The position numbers and the translations under genes are program-made. The notes beneath the pieces are model-generated. The model made no database searches. It was not told the DNA's origin and saw only the letters and a list, made by a program, of their open reading frames with translations. From positions 30,394 through 94,393 of the forward strand of contig NZ_RDSD01000017.1 of NCBI RefSeq assembly GCF_003712195.1: a stretch of 64,000 nucleotides of DNA, given 5' to 3'. Of this stretch, positions 18,597-28,052 are shown piece after piece; the stretch's first letter is position 1; every line of letters begins with the position of its first letter. The stretch comes from Proteiniphilum sp. X52. GTDB taxonomy: Bacteria > Bacteroidota > Bacteroidia > Bacteroidales > Dysgonomonadaceae.

Positions 18597-19364
18597 ATGA
18601 GTTTAAGTAAAAGCAAAATAAAATATATCCGGTCGTTGAATGAAAAGAAATTCCGCAACGAACACAATACTTTCGTGGCCGAAGGGACAAAACTGGTTTT
18701 CGACCTGTTAACCACCTGCCGCTGTCAACTTATCGCGGCACTACCCTCCATCTTGTCGTCTCATCCCGAATTAAAGGCGGAGGAGGTTGTCACGGCGGAT
18801 GAAAACGAATTAAAAAAGGCTACTTTTTTGAAAACAGCACCGCCAATCATGGCCGTCTTTTATCGTCCATCGCGACAGATTGAAAAAACTGATTTCGACA
18901 ACCGGCTATCCCTTGTGCTGGATGGCATTCAGGATCCGGGCAATATGGGAGCCATTGTCCGTATTGCCGACTGGTTCGGGATTGAGCATATCATCAGCTC
19001 TTACGATACGGTGGATATCTTTAATCCCAAAACCGTACAAGCTACCATGGGAGCCATTGCCCGGGTAAACGTATTTCACACCGATCTTGTTGAGTTCCTT
19101 CGGCAACAATCGCATCTTCCCATTTACGGCACTTTCCTGGAAGGAGATGATATTTATTCTACCGCGCTTTCCGATAACGGTTTCATTGTGATGGGAAGTG
19201 AAGGCAGGGGTATTGGCAGTGAAACGAAGAAGTTGATCAACAAAAAACTTTTTATCCCGAATTTCCCGGAAGCAAGAGCTACTTCCGAATCATTGAACGT
19301 GGCGGCAGCCACGGCTATCACTTGCGCGGAGTTTCGGCGCAGGGCACGTTACAATTTACTGTAA
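18597..19364 (+). CDS. TrmH (SpoU) family RNA 2'-O-methyltransferase
   Basis: The start is taken at 18597 (MSLSKSKIKYIRSLNEKKF), which gives a normal 255-residue protein; the frame is open upstream but that part is not family-like. The N-terminal substrate-binding domain (FVAEGTKLVFDLL) is followed by the SPOUT knot domain. Its three motifs are visible: DPGNMGAIVRIADWFG, VMGSEGRGIGSE and ATSESLNVAAATAI. Such enzymes methylate ribose 2'-O in 23S rRNA or tRNA using S-adenosylmethionine. The exact nucleotide cannot be told from sequence. The gene stands alone between divergent tkt and a small lipoprotein gene. Confidence 0.92.
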   Translation: MSLSKSKIKYIRSLNEKKFRNEHNTFVAEGTKLVFDLLTTCRCQLIAALPSILSSHPELKAEEVVTADENELKKATFLKTAPPIMAVFYRPSRQIEKTDFDNRLSLVLDGIQDPGNMGAIVRIADWFGIEHIISSYDTVDIFNPKTVQATMGAIARVNVFHTDLVEFLRQQSHLPIYGTFLEGDDIYSTALSDNGFIVMGSEGRGIGSETKKLINKKLFIPNFPEARATSESLNVAAATAITCAEFRRRARYNLL

Positions 19365-19391
19365 AGTAAGCCGGCAGGTATATCCAAGATT

Positions 19392-19601
19392 TTGGCACGG
19401 TTATCCTTCCTTATTTCTCTGTTTTTACTGATTTCTTGTACTGGATCAAAGAAGGAGCATGCCGTTCAAACAACAAAGATCGAGGCCATGAATGTGGAAC
19501 CGCCCCATACGAAAGCGGCTCCAACGGATACCTTGTCGGATGTGCGAAAGAACAAAAAAAATCACGTATGTAAAATACGTGATCACCTAAAACAAATCTA
19601 A
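19392..19601 (+). CDS. Small putative lipoprotein
   Basis: This 69-residue frame starts with TTG (no ATG is available) and encodes MARLSFLISLFLLISC, a short, convincing lipoprotein signal with Cys16, followed by a polar, unstructured tail. I do not recognise a family. Its last dozen codons read through the hairpin and A-run that serve the opposite strand as the tRNA-His terminator, so the C-terminus may be incidental. It could be a decayed or very short lipoprotein gene co-transcribed with the methyltransferase 27 bp upstream. Confidence 0.4.
   Translation: MARLSFLISLFLLISCTGSKKEHAVQTTKIEAMNVEPPHTKAAPTDTLSDVRKNKKNHVCKIRDHLKQI
19554..19583 (-). terminator. Intrinsic terminator of tRNA-His
   Basis: On the minus strand ATCACGTA and TACGTGAT form a perfect 8-bp stem with a 7-base loop, followed directly by eight T residues. 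It lies about 50 bp beyond the 3' end of the tRNA. Confidence 0.8.
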
Positions 19602-19631
19602 AAAGGATAAAAACTCACTTCTGTGAGAGTG

Positions 19632-19706
<75 letters not shown>

Positions 19707-19841
19707 GTGTTTCAAATCGAGTGCAAAGGTACATATTTTTTATAAATTCCCATACAAATCAGCAAAAATTTCCTCTGATATATTCTTCTTGCACGAAAAA
19801 AATATTATATTTACAGAATATTAAATATTCGATGTGCCTGG

Positions 19842-19868
19842 GACAAGCTCCCACAAGTTTGGCTTGTC
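19842..19868 (+). other. Hairpin in the leader of the bifunctional nuclease gene
   Basis: GACAAGC (19842-19848) pairs perfectly with GCTTGTC (19862-19868) across a 13-base loop, 54 bp before the GTG start at 19923. It could shape the 5' leader; there is no T-run to call it a terminator. Confidence 0.3.
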
Positions 19869-19922
19869 TGTCGGCATTCACTATATTTGAAGTTGTTTTA
19901 ATCAAAAAAAAACGAATAGACT

Positions 19923-20516
19923 GTGTCAAAAAAAGTCAAACTGTCCGTATTGGGAATATCTTTCAGTCAGGTGCAGGCCGGAGCTTACGCGCTTATTTTT
20001 GCGGAGGAGAACGGTATACGCCGGCTACCGATTGTCATTGGTACACCTGAAGCACAATCCATTGCCATTGTAATGGAAGGAATTATCCCACCCCGACCTC
20101 TTTCGCACGACCTTATTTGTGCTATCTGGAATGAACTGGGAGTTGAATTGTTGGAAGTGCTGATCCATAAGTTTGAAGACGGTGCATTTTTCTCGGAATT
20201 ACTCCTGTTGCAGAACGGCAAAGAGTACCGCATCGACTCCCGCACCTCCGACGCGGTGGCATTGGCGATCCGCACCCACTCCCCGATTTTCACCACGGAG
20301 GAGATCATGCAGAAAATGGCGATCGTATTTGACGAACAGACACCCGCTGGTTCACCGGAATTGAAAAGCAGCGAGCCCGTCCAGGAGGACGAGGAATTGT
20401 CGGATCTTCGGTTAGATGCCCTCAAAAATCGTCTTAATGATGCAGTGAAGGAAGAAAATTACGAGCTGGCGACCCGCTTACGTGATGAAATTAACCGAAG
20501 GGAGAATAAATCCTGA
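19923..20516 (+). CDS. Bifunctional nuclease (DUF151) domain protein with UVR motif
   Basis: The 197-residue protein starts at GTG (19923). Residues 1-135 form a bifunctional nuclease (BFN/DUF151) domain: AGAYALIFAEENGIRRLPIVIGTPEAQ, interrupted here only for description, then RTSDAVALAIRTHSPIF. After an acidic linker, residues about 160-197 form a UvrB/UvrC-type helical hairpin (LKNRLNDAVKEENYELATRL). Plant and bacterial BFN proteins have been linked to RNase and DNase activity; the physiological role in Bacteroidota is not settled. It lies 10 bp before rsmE on the same strand and forms an operon with it. Confidence 0.88.
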   Translation: MSKKVKLSVLGISFSQVQAGAYALIFAEENGIRRLPIVIGTPEAQSIAIVMEGIIPPRPLSHDLICAIWNELGVELLEVLIHKFEDGAFFSELLLLQNGKEYRIDSRTSDAVALAIRTHSPIFTTEEIMQKMAIVFDEQTPAGSPELKSSEPVQEDEELSDLRLDALKNRLNDAVKEENYELATRLRDEINRRENKS

Positions 20517-20526
20517 ATGTAGGCTT

Positions 20527-21234
20527 ATGGCTGATACACTCTTCTACTCTCCCGCCATCGGGCAAAACTCCCTGCTTCCCGAAAAGGAATCGCAACACTG
20601 TGTCAAAGTGCTCCGTATGCGGGAAGGGGACAAGTTGACCGTCACCGACGGGAAGGGTTTCTTTTACGAATGCATACTCGTCCAGGCCCATCCAAAGCAA
20701 TGCATGGTGAGTATCCAAAACAGCATCGCGAAACGTAAAGGGTGGGATTATGATCTCCGGGTGGCTTTTGCCCCCGCCAAACAGACGGATCGAAACGAAT
20801 GGTTTGTTGAAAAAGCCGTGGAAGTAGGGATTGACACCGTTATACCGATCCTTTGTCACTATTCCGAACGGAAAGAGATCAAAACAGAACGTTTGGAAAA
20901 AATTGCCGTTTCGGCAATGAAACAATCACAACAGGCCTTCCTTCCTGAGATTGAAAAGTTAAAAGGATTCAAGGATATCATATCCCGGCCGTTTAACGGT
21001 AAAAAATGTATCGCCCATTGTCATGATCTTCCCAAAGTCCCCCTGGCACAACACTACAAAAAGGGTGAAAACCTCCTTATCCTTATCGGGCCCGAAGGAG
21101 ATTTCAGCCAGGAGGAGGTAGAAGAAGCAATTGCCGCCGGTTTTGAGCCTGTCACCCTAAGCGAATCGCGCCTTCGGACTGAAACGGCTTGCCTTGTGGC
21201 AGTACAGACTATACATGTGATAAACTCCCTATGA
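20527..21234 (+). CDS. rsmE: 16S rRNA (uracil-1498-N3)-methyltransferase
   Basis: I choose the ATG at 20527 (MADTLFYSP), 10 bp after the preceding stop; the frame extends upstream to 20482 but that part overlaps the neighbour and is not family-like. The 235-residue product has the N-terminal PUA-like domain (SQHCVKVLRMREGDKLTVTD). The SPOUT methyltransferase domain has LILIGPEGDFSQEEVEEA and LSESRLRTETACL, both signature RsmE motifs. It methylates U1498 in helix 44 of 16S rRNA in the assembled 30S subunit. It converges on the MG2/plug gene at 21272. Confidence 0.95.
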   Translation: MADTLFYSPAIGQNSLLPEKESQHCVKVLRMREGDKLTVTDGKGFFYECILVQAHPKQCMVSIQNSIAKRKGWDYDLRVAFAPAKQTDRNEWFVEKAVEVGIDTVIPILCHYSERKEIKTERLEKIAVSAMKQSQQAFLPEIEKLKGFKDIISRPFNGKKCIAHCHDLPKVPLAQHYKKGENLLILIGPEGDFSQEEVEEAIAAGFEPVTLSESRLRTETACLVAVQTIHVINSL

Positions 21235-21271
21235 TAACCTATCCCCTGACAAATCACCTTGCCACAGCAGC

Positions 21272-23911
21272 TTAATAGCTGCTTTCTACCGTGACTTCTT
21301 TTTCCCACCGGATTATTTTGCCGGCACTTGTAACGCCTTCGCCAATGAGCTGATAAGTGGTCGGCGTATCGGCAGAATAAAATTCCACCACCGCTTCCCC
21401 CTCCTTAGAGAACTGCACATTCGGTTTCCAAAAGATGGTCGTCCGCAGATCGGGTGTCGATGACTCTCGCTGCTCTTGTGTCTCATAGGCCGGCATATAA
21501 AATTCCGCGGGAAGCTGGTAGCCGAGGGGTCTTATCCTGTCGATATTCAACGATTTCACGTTTTTCTGAACAAAACCATGTTTTGTGGTTATTACAACAG
21601 CACCCTCGGTATTAGGAGCATAAGTAAACAAACCCAAATTATTTTTAAGAACAAACAAGTTATCGATATCACTTATATCAATCGATTCAATCTGGAAATC
21701 TTCGTATTTTACACCATCAATAATAAATAACACGGGCTTACCAGATTGAGTAGTAGTCACTTTATCGGAGCCACTGACAACCAGACTGGGGTTAGAGACC
21801 AGCAACGACCGGAAGCTGCTATAATTCCGTTTTTCCATATCTTCCGCGGTAACCAGTCCCGACGCATAGAGAGAAGAATAGTACATCGATTCTTTGTATT
21901 TTTCTAATTTTGGAGCAGAGACAGTAACCTCTTCCAGCATAATTGTACGTATACCGTATTTCAAACTATACTCTTCATTGGCCTTCTTCATATAAGCATC
22001 CAAATCAACAGTCGGCTGCTCCGCCCCCAGGCTGCCCAGGGGGATAGTAGAGAAAGTGTGATCAGGAAAAGTTTCCTGGTCTAAATGAATAGTATTACCT
22101 CTTCCTCCCTTCTTACTCAAGGATTGCACCGTAATTTCGGTGTTTTCAGGATATTCCACTTTAAACATAAAGCGCCCTTTCTCATCCGCCGTCGTTGTTT
22201 CCCCGCTATACAGCGAGTCCAGGGTGGCATACAGGCTAATCTCTCCTTCCTTCAAACTGCCAAACAAAGCTTCAGATCTTCCACTTACTTCCTGAAATTC
22301 CTCAGGACGAAACTGACCGGGAACAGCTATATTCCCCTTAAGTACTTCTGGAATATCGTATCGTCTCCATCCCTGGGTCAGCATTAACGCATCGAGCGCA
22401 TATTTGTCCGCAACAGCATAGCCATTAAAATAACTGGCCGGTGATTCTATAAAACCTTTCAGTTCCGAAGAGAGTAAAAGGGTAGAAAGTAAATTGTTGG
22501 TCGTGTCCTGCCTGACAACGTTTTTATCGGTCACCGCCACTGCCATATTGTCGGAGAAGGCAATTGTGTCGGAATCTGCCAGTCGCAGCCTGAGACGGAT
22601 GAGTTGTCTCCGCTTGTATGCCGGGGATGATAATTCTGTATCCAAAACGGCAAAATCATTTCGATTCAAATTAAATATCATCCGTTCGCTGAGAATTTCA
22701 TTCTTATCACTCAACAGGAGAATACTTATGATTCCGGTTGGGAAATTATTAGTAGCAAAGGAATAGGCTCTTGAGGGGTTTTCCCAGAGCTGATGGAAAT
22801 AGACCACGCCTTTGCTGTGTATGAGGATATATACAGGATCCTCCGGCGCCGCATTTCCTTTCAGCATCGAGACTACGATTCTATTTTCGCCGTTAAGCCT
22901 GGCAGAAACCGTTCTTGAGCGAAAGTCGGGAATAGGGAGATCGATCCGTTTTGTGTCACTTCTTTTCGTCTTGCAGACAGCGTAATACTTTTCATTTGCC
23001 TGGGGAATAAAATTAAAAAAACCCATGCCGAATTTCAAGGTTCTGAATTGTACGATCTCCTCGTCTTTCGAATTGAACAGGGTACCGGTCACCTCTTCAC
23101 TCAATCCCGAAGGATTAATGGCTTTAAAACCCACCTGGCATGTCTGACCGGGAATGAGATAACCTCCCTCGGGGTGGAAAGTGATGTCAAAATCGTTTGT
23201 ATCATACGGTATCGGATAATATTTGTTATATTTTCTTCCGTTATGCACCACACCTAAGAGCAAGTTGCGGTTATTCCTTTTTCCCTTGAACATGAAATCC
23301 CATTTAAAATTGCTGTTTCCATCCGGAGAGATTCTCCTTTCAGCTTCATCTAAGAGTTGAAAAGTCACAATATCGGGGGTTATGGTATCTTTGCCAGCAG
23401 TGTCCACGAATTTGAAATTCACATTTACCCTGTTTCCGTTTACCACAAAATGGGGGACAGGCTCAATCTGCAAGGAATAAGGATCCAACACCTGAATTGT
23501 CTTCTTAAAGAAAGCCTCATTCCCCTGATTTCTCATGTACCGGGTGTATGCCCTTATGGTATAATTGCCTTCGGGGAGCTCTTCATTCAGATCGAGATAA
23601 CCCGAATAAACACCGATACTGTCGGGTCTGATTTTGATCCGCTGTATCACCTGGTCAAAAGGACTGAACAATTCAACATACACATACCTGCTTAAAAAAG
23701 CGGGCATATTGGTGGTGGCTTCCACCAGATGACTTCGGAGCCAGACACGTTCGCCCGATAAATAAGCAGATTTATCCGTTTGGACGTGTATTTTCTCATG
23801 GGAAAACCTGGCCAGTTGTTCCATAAACCGGGTGGCCACCTCATCGGGCTCCTGGGCGAAAATAATCCCGGCAATACCCAGAAGGAAAAGGATGGAGATT
23901 AACTTTTTCAT
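21272..23911 (-). CDS. MG2-domain protein with C-terminal TonB-receptor plug-like domain
   Basis: The 879-residue exported protein has a signal peptide (1-19). An alpha-2-macroglobulin-like MG2 domain occupies about 40-140 (KIHVQTDKSAYLSGERVWL, EGNYTIRAYTRYMRN). Several beta-rich Ig-like modules follow. A C-terminal plug-like domain at about 690-790 has the motifs KPVLFIIDGVKYEDF and TEGAVVITTKHG. There is no outer membrane barrel after the plug, which distinguishes it from SusC. Proteins with this architecture are common in Bacteroidota, and their role is unknown; a surface or periplasmic scaffold is plausible. A palindrome near its stop codon (AGCAGCTTAATAGCTGCT, 21269-21286) may terminate transcription between it and convergent rsmE. 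Confidence 0.8.
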   Translation of the reverse strand: MKKLISILFLLGIAGIIFAQEPDEVATRFMEQLARFSHEKIHVQTDKSAYLSGERVWLRSHLVEATTNMPAFLSRYVYVELFSPFDQVIQRIKIRPDSIGVYSGYLDLNEELPEGNYTIRAYTRYMRNQGNEAFFKKTIQVLDPYSLQIEPVPHFVVNGNRVNVNFKFVDTAGKDTITPDIVTFQLLDEAERRISPDGNSNFKWDFMFKGKRNNRNLLLGVVHNGRKYNKYYPIPYDTNDFDITFHPEGGYLIPGQTCQVGFKAINPSGLSEEVTGTLFNSKDEEIVQFRTLKFGMGFFNFIPQANEKYYAVCKTKRSDTKRIDLPIPDFRSRTVSARLNGENRIVVSMLKGNAAPEDPVYILIHSKGVVYFHQLWENPSRAYSFATNNFPTGIISILLLSDKNEILSERMIFNLNRNDFAVLDTELSSPAYKRRQLIRLRLRLADSDTIAFSDNMAVAVTDKNVVRQDTTNNLLSTLLLSSELKGFIESPASYFNGYAVADKYALDALMLTQGWRRYDIPEVLKGNIAVPGQFRPEEFQEVSGRSEALFGSLKEGEISLYATLDSLYSGETTTADEKGRFMFKVEYPENTEITVQSLSKKGGRGNTIHLDQETFPDHTFSTIPLGSLGAEQPTVDLDAYMKKANEEYSLKYGIRTIMLEEVTVSAPKLEKYKESMYYSSLYASGLVTAEDMEKRNYSSFRSLLVSNPSLVVSGSDKVTTTQSGKPVLFIIDGVKYEDFQIESIDISDIDNLFVLKNNLGLFTYAPNTEGAVVITTKHGFVQKNVKSLNIDRIRPLGYQLPAEFYMPAYETQEQRESSTPDLRTTIFWKPNVQFSKEGEAVVEFYSADTPTTYQLIGEGVTSAGKIIRWEKEVTVESSY

Positions 23912-24074
23912 GACACAAGAAATTTATCACCAATCACTAAGGCAAATATAAGGCATTTTTCCGACAAACGTAAAGATTTCGTCGGATTTTACATCCCTTG
24001 AGAAAGTTTGCCTCTTTCTGACCTTGTCAGACTTCTTTCCTTACCCGTACAGGAAAAAATGATATTTTTTTTTG

Positions 24075-24082
24075 TATTTTTG
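24075..24082 (+). promoter_or_regulatory. Putative -7 box for the M81 peptidase-like gene
   Basis: TATTTTTG matches TAnnTTTG and lies 105 bp upstream of the ATG at 24188. No -33 element is evident, and the surrounding T-rich DNA makes chance matches likely. Confidence 0.3.
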
Positions 24083-24187
24083 TCTTAGTATTATGCTTGG
24101 GTAAATGTTTCTCTGATTCAACATTTTGATAATCAAAATTTTACTCAAAATATCCAACTTTTATTAATTTTTTCAGGTATTACCGCA

Positions 24188-25750
24188 ATGAAAAAGAATT
24201 TTTTTATCCTCACTCTTGGCCTGTTATTTCTTGCCACAGGTTGCCATGTTGACAGTGCGAAAAAAGAGTTGCCGAGAATTGCCATCGCAGGCATTGCCAT
24301 CGAATCCAGCACATTTTCACCGGCGGTGACCCATGAAGAGGCTTTCAGAGCGCGCACAGGGGAAGATATCTTCTCTTACTATCCCTTTATGTCCCCCGAC
24401 TCGGGAATAATTAACCGTGCCGAATGGCTTCCCACCCTCCGGGGACATGCCATGCCTGGAGGTATTGTCACCCGAGAGGCATATGAATCGTTGGTGACAA
24501 AGACTTTGGACATGTTGAAAGAGATATTGCCTTTGGACGCAATTTTCTTCGATATTCACGGCGCAATGAGCGTGCAGGGGTTAGATGATCCGGAAGGTGA
24601 TTTTCTGGTTCGCATTCGTGACGTGGTAGGCACTGATGTATTGATCTCCACATCGATGGATCCGCACGGAAGTGTCTCACCCCGCCTGGCACAGAATACC
24701 GACCTGATAACCAGCTACCGGCTCTCTCCCCACGAAGATGCTATCGAAACGAAAAAAAGGGCCGTCACCAACCTGCTCGACAGGCTGGAAGGCGGAAAGG
24801 GAAAACCGGCTTATAAAGCGTGGATCCCTGTTCCCATTCTGCTGCCGGGTGAAAAAACAAGTACCCGCATCGAACCGGGGAAGACTCTTACCGGCCAGAT
24901 TCCCGGGCTGCTTGAAGGGGATAAGGTGATCGATGCCTCCGTCTGGTTATCTTACCCTTGGGCTGACGCGCCGCGGAACCATGGAGTGGTAATGGCATAT
25001 GGAGACGATAAGGAAGCAGTAGCCAGGGTGGCAGAAAAGCTGGCCCATCATTTCTGGGACGTAAGGAAAGAATTTGATTTTGTAGCTCCCACTACTTATC
25101 TGGACGATGCGTTGGCACGAGCATTGGCAAGCGATAAAAAACCATTTGTCATTAGTGATATGGGAGATAATCCCACTGCCGGTGGCGCGGGAGATGTCAC
25201 CTGGACATTGCATGAGCTTTTCAAACGCCCCGAGTTCCGGTCGTCCGGGAACAAGACTTTGATCTATGCGTCCATTCCCGGCCCGGAATTGGTCAGACAA
25301 GCCATTGAAGCGGGGGTTGGCGGACAGGTCGATGGCCTGGCAGGTGCCGAAGTGGATAATCGTTATGCGCCGCCGGTTCGCCTGAAGGGAGAGGTCACGG
25401 CCATTGATGAAGATGAGGACAATGCCAAAGCTGTGGTGAAAAGCGGCAACATCCACACCATTGTGACGGAAAAAAGGACGGCCTATCACTACGAGAAAAA
25501 CTTCACCGACCTGGGATTAAATCCGAGAGACGCGGATATTTTAGTGGTGAAGATAGGATACCTTGTGCCGGAATTGTACGATATGCGCGGTGATTGGGTG
25601 ATGGCGCTTACACCCGGCGGTGTGGATCAGGATCTGTTGAGGTTACCTTATGAGAGAGTTCAACGCCCCATCTATCCGCTTGACCCGGATATGGAAGATC
25701 CCGATCTCAGTGCGCGGTTTATTCCTCTTTCAGACGAAACGAGCAGATAA
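24188..25750 (+). CDS. M81 family metallopeptidase-like lipoprotein (MlrC-like)
   Basis: The 520-residue protein has a lipoprotein signal (FLATGC, Cys19) and then the two-part M81/MlrC fold. The N-terminal MlrC domain (about 30-310) has FFDIHGAMSVQG and STSMDPHGSVSP, whose Asp and His residues would bind metal, and LSPHEDAIETKKRA. The C-terminal MlrC domain (about 320-500) has SDMGDNPTAGGAGD. MlrC takes part in microcystin breakdown in sphingomonads, but most family members have unknown substrates. The lipoprotein signal puts this one in the cell envelope, which is not universal in the family. It is a single gene between divergent and unrelated neighbours. Confidence 0.85.
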   Translation: MKKNFFILTLGLLFLATGCHVDSAKKELPRIAIAGIAIESSTFSPAVTHEEAFRARTGEDIFSYYPFMSPDSGIINRAEWLPTLRGHAMPGGIVTREAYESLVTKTLDMLKEILPLDAIFFDIHGAMSVQGLDDPEGDFLVRIRDVVGTDVLISTSMDPHGSVSPRLAQNTDLITSYRLSPHEDAIETKKRAVTNLLDRLEGGKGKPAYKAWIPVPILLPGEKTSTRIEPGKTLTGQIPGLLEGDKVIDASVWLSYPWADAPRNHGVVMAYGDDKEAVARVAEKLAHHFWDVRKEFDFVAPTTYLDDALARALASDKKPFVISDMGDNPTAGGAGDVTWTLHELFKRPEFRSSGNKTLIYASIPGPELVRQAIEAGVGGQVDGLAGAEVDNRYAPPVRLKGEVTAIDEDEDNAKAVVKSGNIHTIVTEKRTAYHYEKNFTDLGLNPRDADILVVKIGYLVPELYDMRGDWVMALTPGGVDQDLLRLPYERVQRPIYPLDPDMEDPDLSARFIPLSDETSR

Positions 25751-25882
25751 CCGTTCTCACAAAAGAAGATAATTAGGAGCGAGTTCCATTTGATACATTT
25801 GAAAATCAATAATGCTAATCAAATGAAATAAAAAGATAAAGTGAGTTGGAAAAATGATAGTGCGGAATTAATCAGCTGAATA

Positions 25883-26542
25883 ATGACCAAAAAGGAGCGT
25901 TACAGAAAAGTACTCGACTGGTTTATGGAAAATGCGGAATCAGCCGAGACGGAATTGCATTACCAAAACGATTATCAATTGTTGGTGGCGGTAATACTCT
26001 CCGCGCAGTGTACCGACAGGCGGGTGAATATGGTCACGCCTGCTTTGTTCGAAGCGTTTCCCACACCTGAGGTGATGGCTGTTTCAACCCCCGAAGCAGT
26101 TTTCGAACACATCAAATCCTGCTCCTATCCCAATAACAAAGCAAAAAATCTGGTCGGGATGGCAAGAAAGCTGCTCTCCGACTTCGGGGGTGAAGTGCCC
26201 AACGATATCGACTCGTTGCTTACCATCCCGGGCGTTGGCCGTAAAACAGCCAACGTGATGTTGGCTGTCGCATTTAATAAACCTGCCATGCCCGTGGACA
26301 CGCATGTTTTCCGGGTGGCAAACCGCATCGGATTGACCGACAATTCCAAAACACCGCTTGAAACAGAACGGCAACTGGTGAAACATATTCCGGCAGAATT
26401 GCTCTCAAAAGCACATCATTGGCTTATCCTGCATGGGCGATACATCTGCCTGGCGCGAAGACCGAAATGTGAGATCTGCGGTCTCAGTCCATGGTGCAAG
26501 TATTACAAGAAAAAAGAGGAGGGTTATCCGGTGTTACGATAA
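25883..26542 (+). CDS. nth: Endonuclease III (DNA glycosylase/AP lyase)
   Basis: The 219-residue protein is a full-length Nth. The helix-hairpin-helix LLTIPGVGRKTANVML contains catalytic Lys121. Asp139 in MPVDTHVFR is the second catalytic residue. The 4Fe-4S cluster Cys residues are 189, 196, 199 and 205, with the classic 6-2-5 spacing. It removes oxidised pyrimidines and nicks abasic sites in base excision repair. It is transcribed alone, and its stop codon lies within a strong hairpin. Confidence 0.97.
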   Translation: MTKKERYRKVLDWFMENAESAETELHYQNDYQLLVAVILSAQCTDRRVNMVTPALFEAFPTPEVMAVSTPEAVFEHIKSCSYPNNKAKNLVGMARKLLSDFGGEVPNDIDSLLTIPGVGRKTANVMLAVAFNKPAMPVDTHVFRVANRIGLTDNSKTPLETERQLVKHIPAELLSKAHHWLILHGRYICLARRPKCEICGLSPWCKYYKKKEEGYPVLR

Positions 26543-26551
26543 TCCCTCCTC
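26516..26551 (+). terminator. Hairpin overlapping the nth stop codon
   Basis: GAGGAGGGTTATC (26516-26528) pairs with GATAATCCCTCCTC (26538-26551) with a single bulged A and a 9-base loop. It sits between convergent nth and the small membrane protein gene. The T-run after it is weak, so it is a probable rather than certain terminator. Confidence 0.5.
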
Positions 26552-26573
26552 CATAAGCCCTTCATTTTTCAGT

Positions 26574-26792
26574 CTATTCTGCTTCAGGTATTTCTTTTTT
26601 CCTATGCAGCACCAGGTACACGATCGGCAGAATTCCAACGGTATTGAATATCGCAATAAGGATAAACCACACCAGATGGTTGTTTCGTGCCGATTTCCAC
26701 ATAGCGATCACTTTCATCACCGCATCGAATAGTGCAAGCACCACAATTACAATGATGCCCCAAATCGGGAGATTGGCTAAGCTGTCGGGCAT
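26574..26792 (-). CDS. Small PLDc_N-type membrane protein
   Basis: The 72-residue product has two hydrophobic helices (about 10-30 and 38-60) joined by the polar stretch KVIAMWKSARNNHLVWFI. It ends in a basic tail (VLHRKKEIPEAE). This resembles the phospholipase D N-terminal-type (PLDc_N) or DUF5652 two-helix membrane proteins common in Bacteroidota. No enzymatic residue is present, and the function is unknown. It follows the aldose epimerase gene by 18 bp on the same strand and may share its transcript. Confidence 0.7.
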   Translation of the reverse strand: MPDSLANLPIWGIIVIVVLALFDAVMKVIAMWKSARNNHLVWFILIAIFNTVGILPIVYLVLHRKKEIPEAE

Positions 26793-26810
26793 AATTAAAA
26801 ACTTTTTAAA

Positions 26811-27962
26811 TTATTGAACTGAAAATTTGTAAATACACCGGCTGGTATATTTCTCCCCAGGCTTAAGGTAGGGCGATGGCCAGTCCGGCTTGTTAGGAGA
26901 GTCCGGATATTTTTGTGTTTCCAGACAAATAGCATTGCGTTTATTATATACGGCACCATACTTGCCGGTTACCGTTCCATCAAGGAAGTTTCCTGTATAC
27001 ACCTGCACTCCCGGTTCAATTGTGTATACTTCCAGCTGAATGCCCGTAACAGGTGAATAAACCGTAGCCGCCACCTGCGAAATGTCGCCTTTGGTATTCA
27101 GCACCCAATTGTGGTCGTAACCGTCACCATTTTTCAACTGATCAAAATCATACCAGTCGATACGCCCACCTATGGCAGTAGGTGTCCTGAAATCCATCGG
27201 CGTACCCTCCACTTTTTCGATTTTCCCTGTCGTCATGAACGTGTCATCCACCGGAGTGTACTCATCCGCATTGATCATCAACAGGTCATTGAGTACAGTG
27301 TTATTGGCGTCACCCGACAGATTGAAATAAGAGTGATTGGTCAGATTAACCACCGTCTCCTTGTCCGTTTCAGCTTCATATTGCAGATCGATGGCATTAT
27401 CATTTGTCAACGTCATCGTCACCTTCACATTCAGGTTACCGGGAAATCCGGCTTCTCCGTCTTCCGACAGGTAAGTGAATACCACTGACTGGTCGTTAGG
27501 CTGGACAGCATCGAAAACTTTAGAATCAAATCCTTCCGGCCCCCCATGCAGGGTATGTCCGAAATTGTTCTGGGGCAATTCATATTCCACACCGTCCACC
27601 GTAATCTTTCCGTGTGCGATCCGATTGCCGTAACGGCCGATAGTTGCACCGAAATTATTGTTGACATTGATATAGTCCCGTATGTTATCAAACCCAAGCA
27701 CTACATCCTGTAATTTACCATCCCTGTCGGGAACCATCACCGAGACAATTCTTCCACCGTAGTTGGTTACGGTAACCTCCACACCGTTGGCATTCTTCAG
27801 CACATACAGGTCGACCGAGTCGCCGTTTACGACAGTCTGAAAGTCGCCCTTCTTCAATCCCGACAGTGTTGTTTCCTCCGCGGGAGCCTCTTTTTGTCTG
27901 TTGGCACATCCGGCTATGGCCATGATTGCCAGCAGCAGGATGAATCGATTGATTTTTATCAT
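26811..27962 (-). CDS. galM: Aldose 1-epimerase (mutarotase) lipoprotein
   Basis: The 383-residue protein has a lipoprotein signal (AIAGC, Cys19) followed by a full galactose mutarotase domain. Landmarks are GRYGNRIAHGKI, NNFGHTLHGGPEGFD with a substrate His, NLTNHSYFNLSGD with the catalytic His, and CLETQKYPDSPN with the catalytic Glu. It interconverts the alpha and beta anomers of aldoses. The lipid anchor places it in the envelope, where it would act on sugars released during glycan import. It is the most distal gene of the PUL B direction, after the GH43 gene at 28166, with a hairpin between the two. Confidence 0.92.
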   Translation of the reverse strand: MIKINRFILLLAIMAIAGCANRQKEAPAEETTLSGLKKGDFQTVVNGDSVDLYVLKNANGVEVTVTNYGGRIVSVMVPDRDGKLQDVVLGFDNIRDYINVNNNFGATIGRYGNRIAHGKITVDGVEYELPQNNFGHTLHGGPEGFDSKVFDAVQPNDQSVVFTYLSEDGEAGFPGNLNVKVTMTLTNDNAIDLQYEAETDKETVVNLTNHSYFNLSGDANNTVLNDLLMINADEYTPVDDTFMTTGKIEKVEGTPMDFRTPTAIGGRIDWYDFDQLKNGDGYDHNWVLNTKGDISQVAATVYSPVTGIQLEVYTIEPGVQVYTGNFLDGTVTGKYGAVYNKRNAICLETQKYPDSPNKPDWPSPYLKPGEKYTSRCIYKFSVQ

Positions 27963-28052
27963 TTTTCCTTTATATTTAATAAATTCTCTCGCAAATTTAC
28001 ATGATTTTATTTATGTACCGATGATTTACTTCGATAAAAATTTTTCAGCGCT

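Noticed and set aside
19721..20050. 109-codon frame upstream of the bifunctional nuclease gene
   Set aside because: Its second half overlaps the real gene in another frame and the first part is AT-rich leader; no domain.
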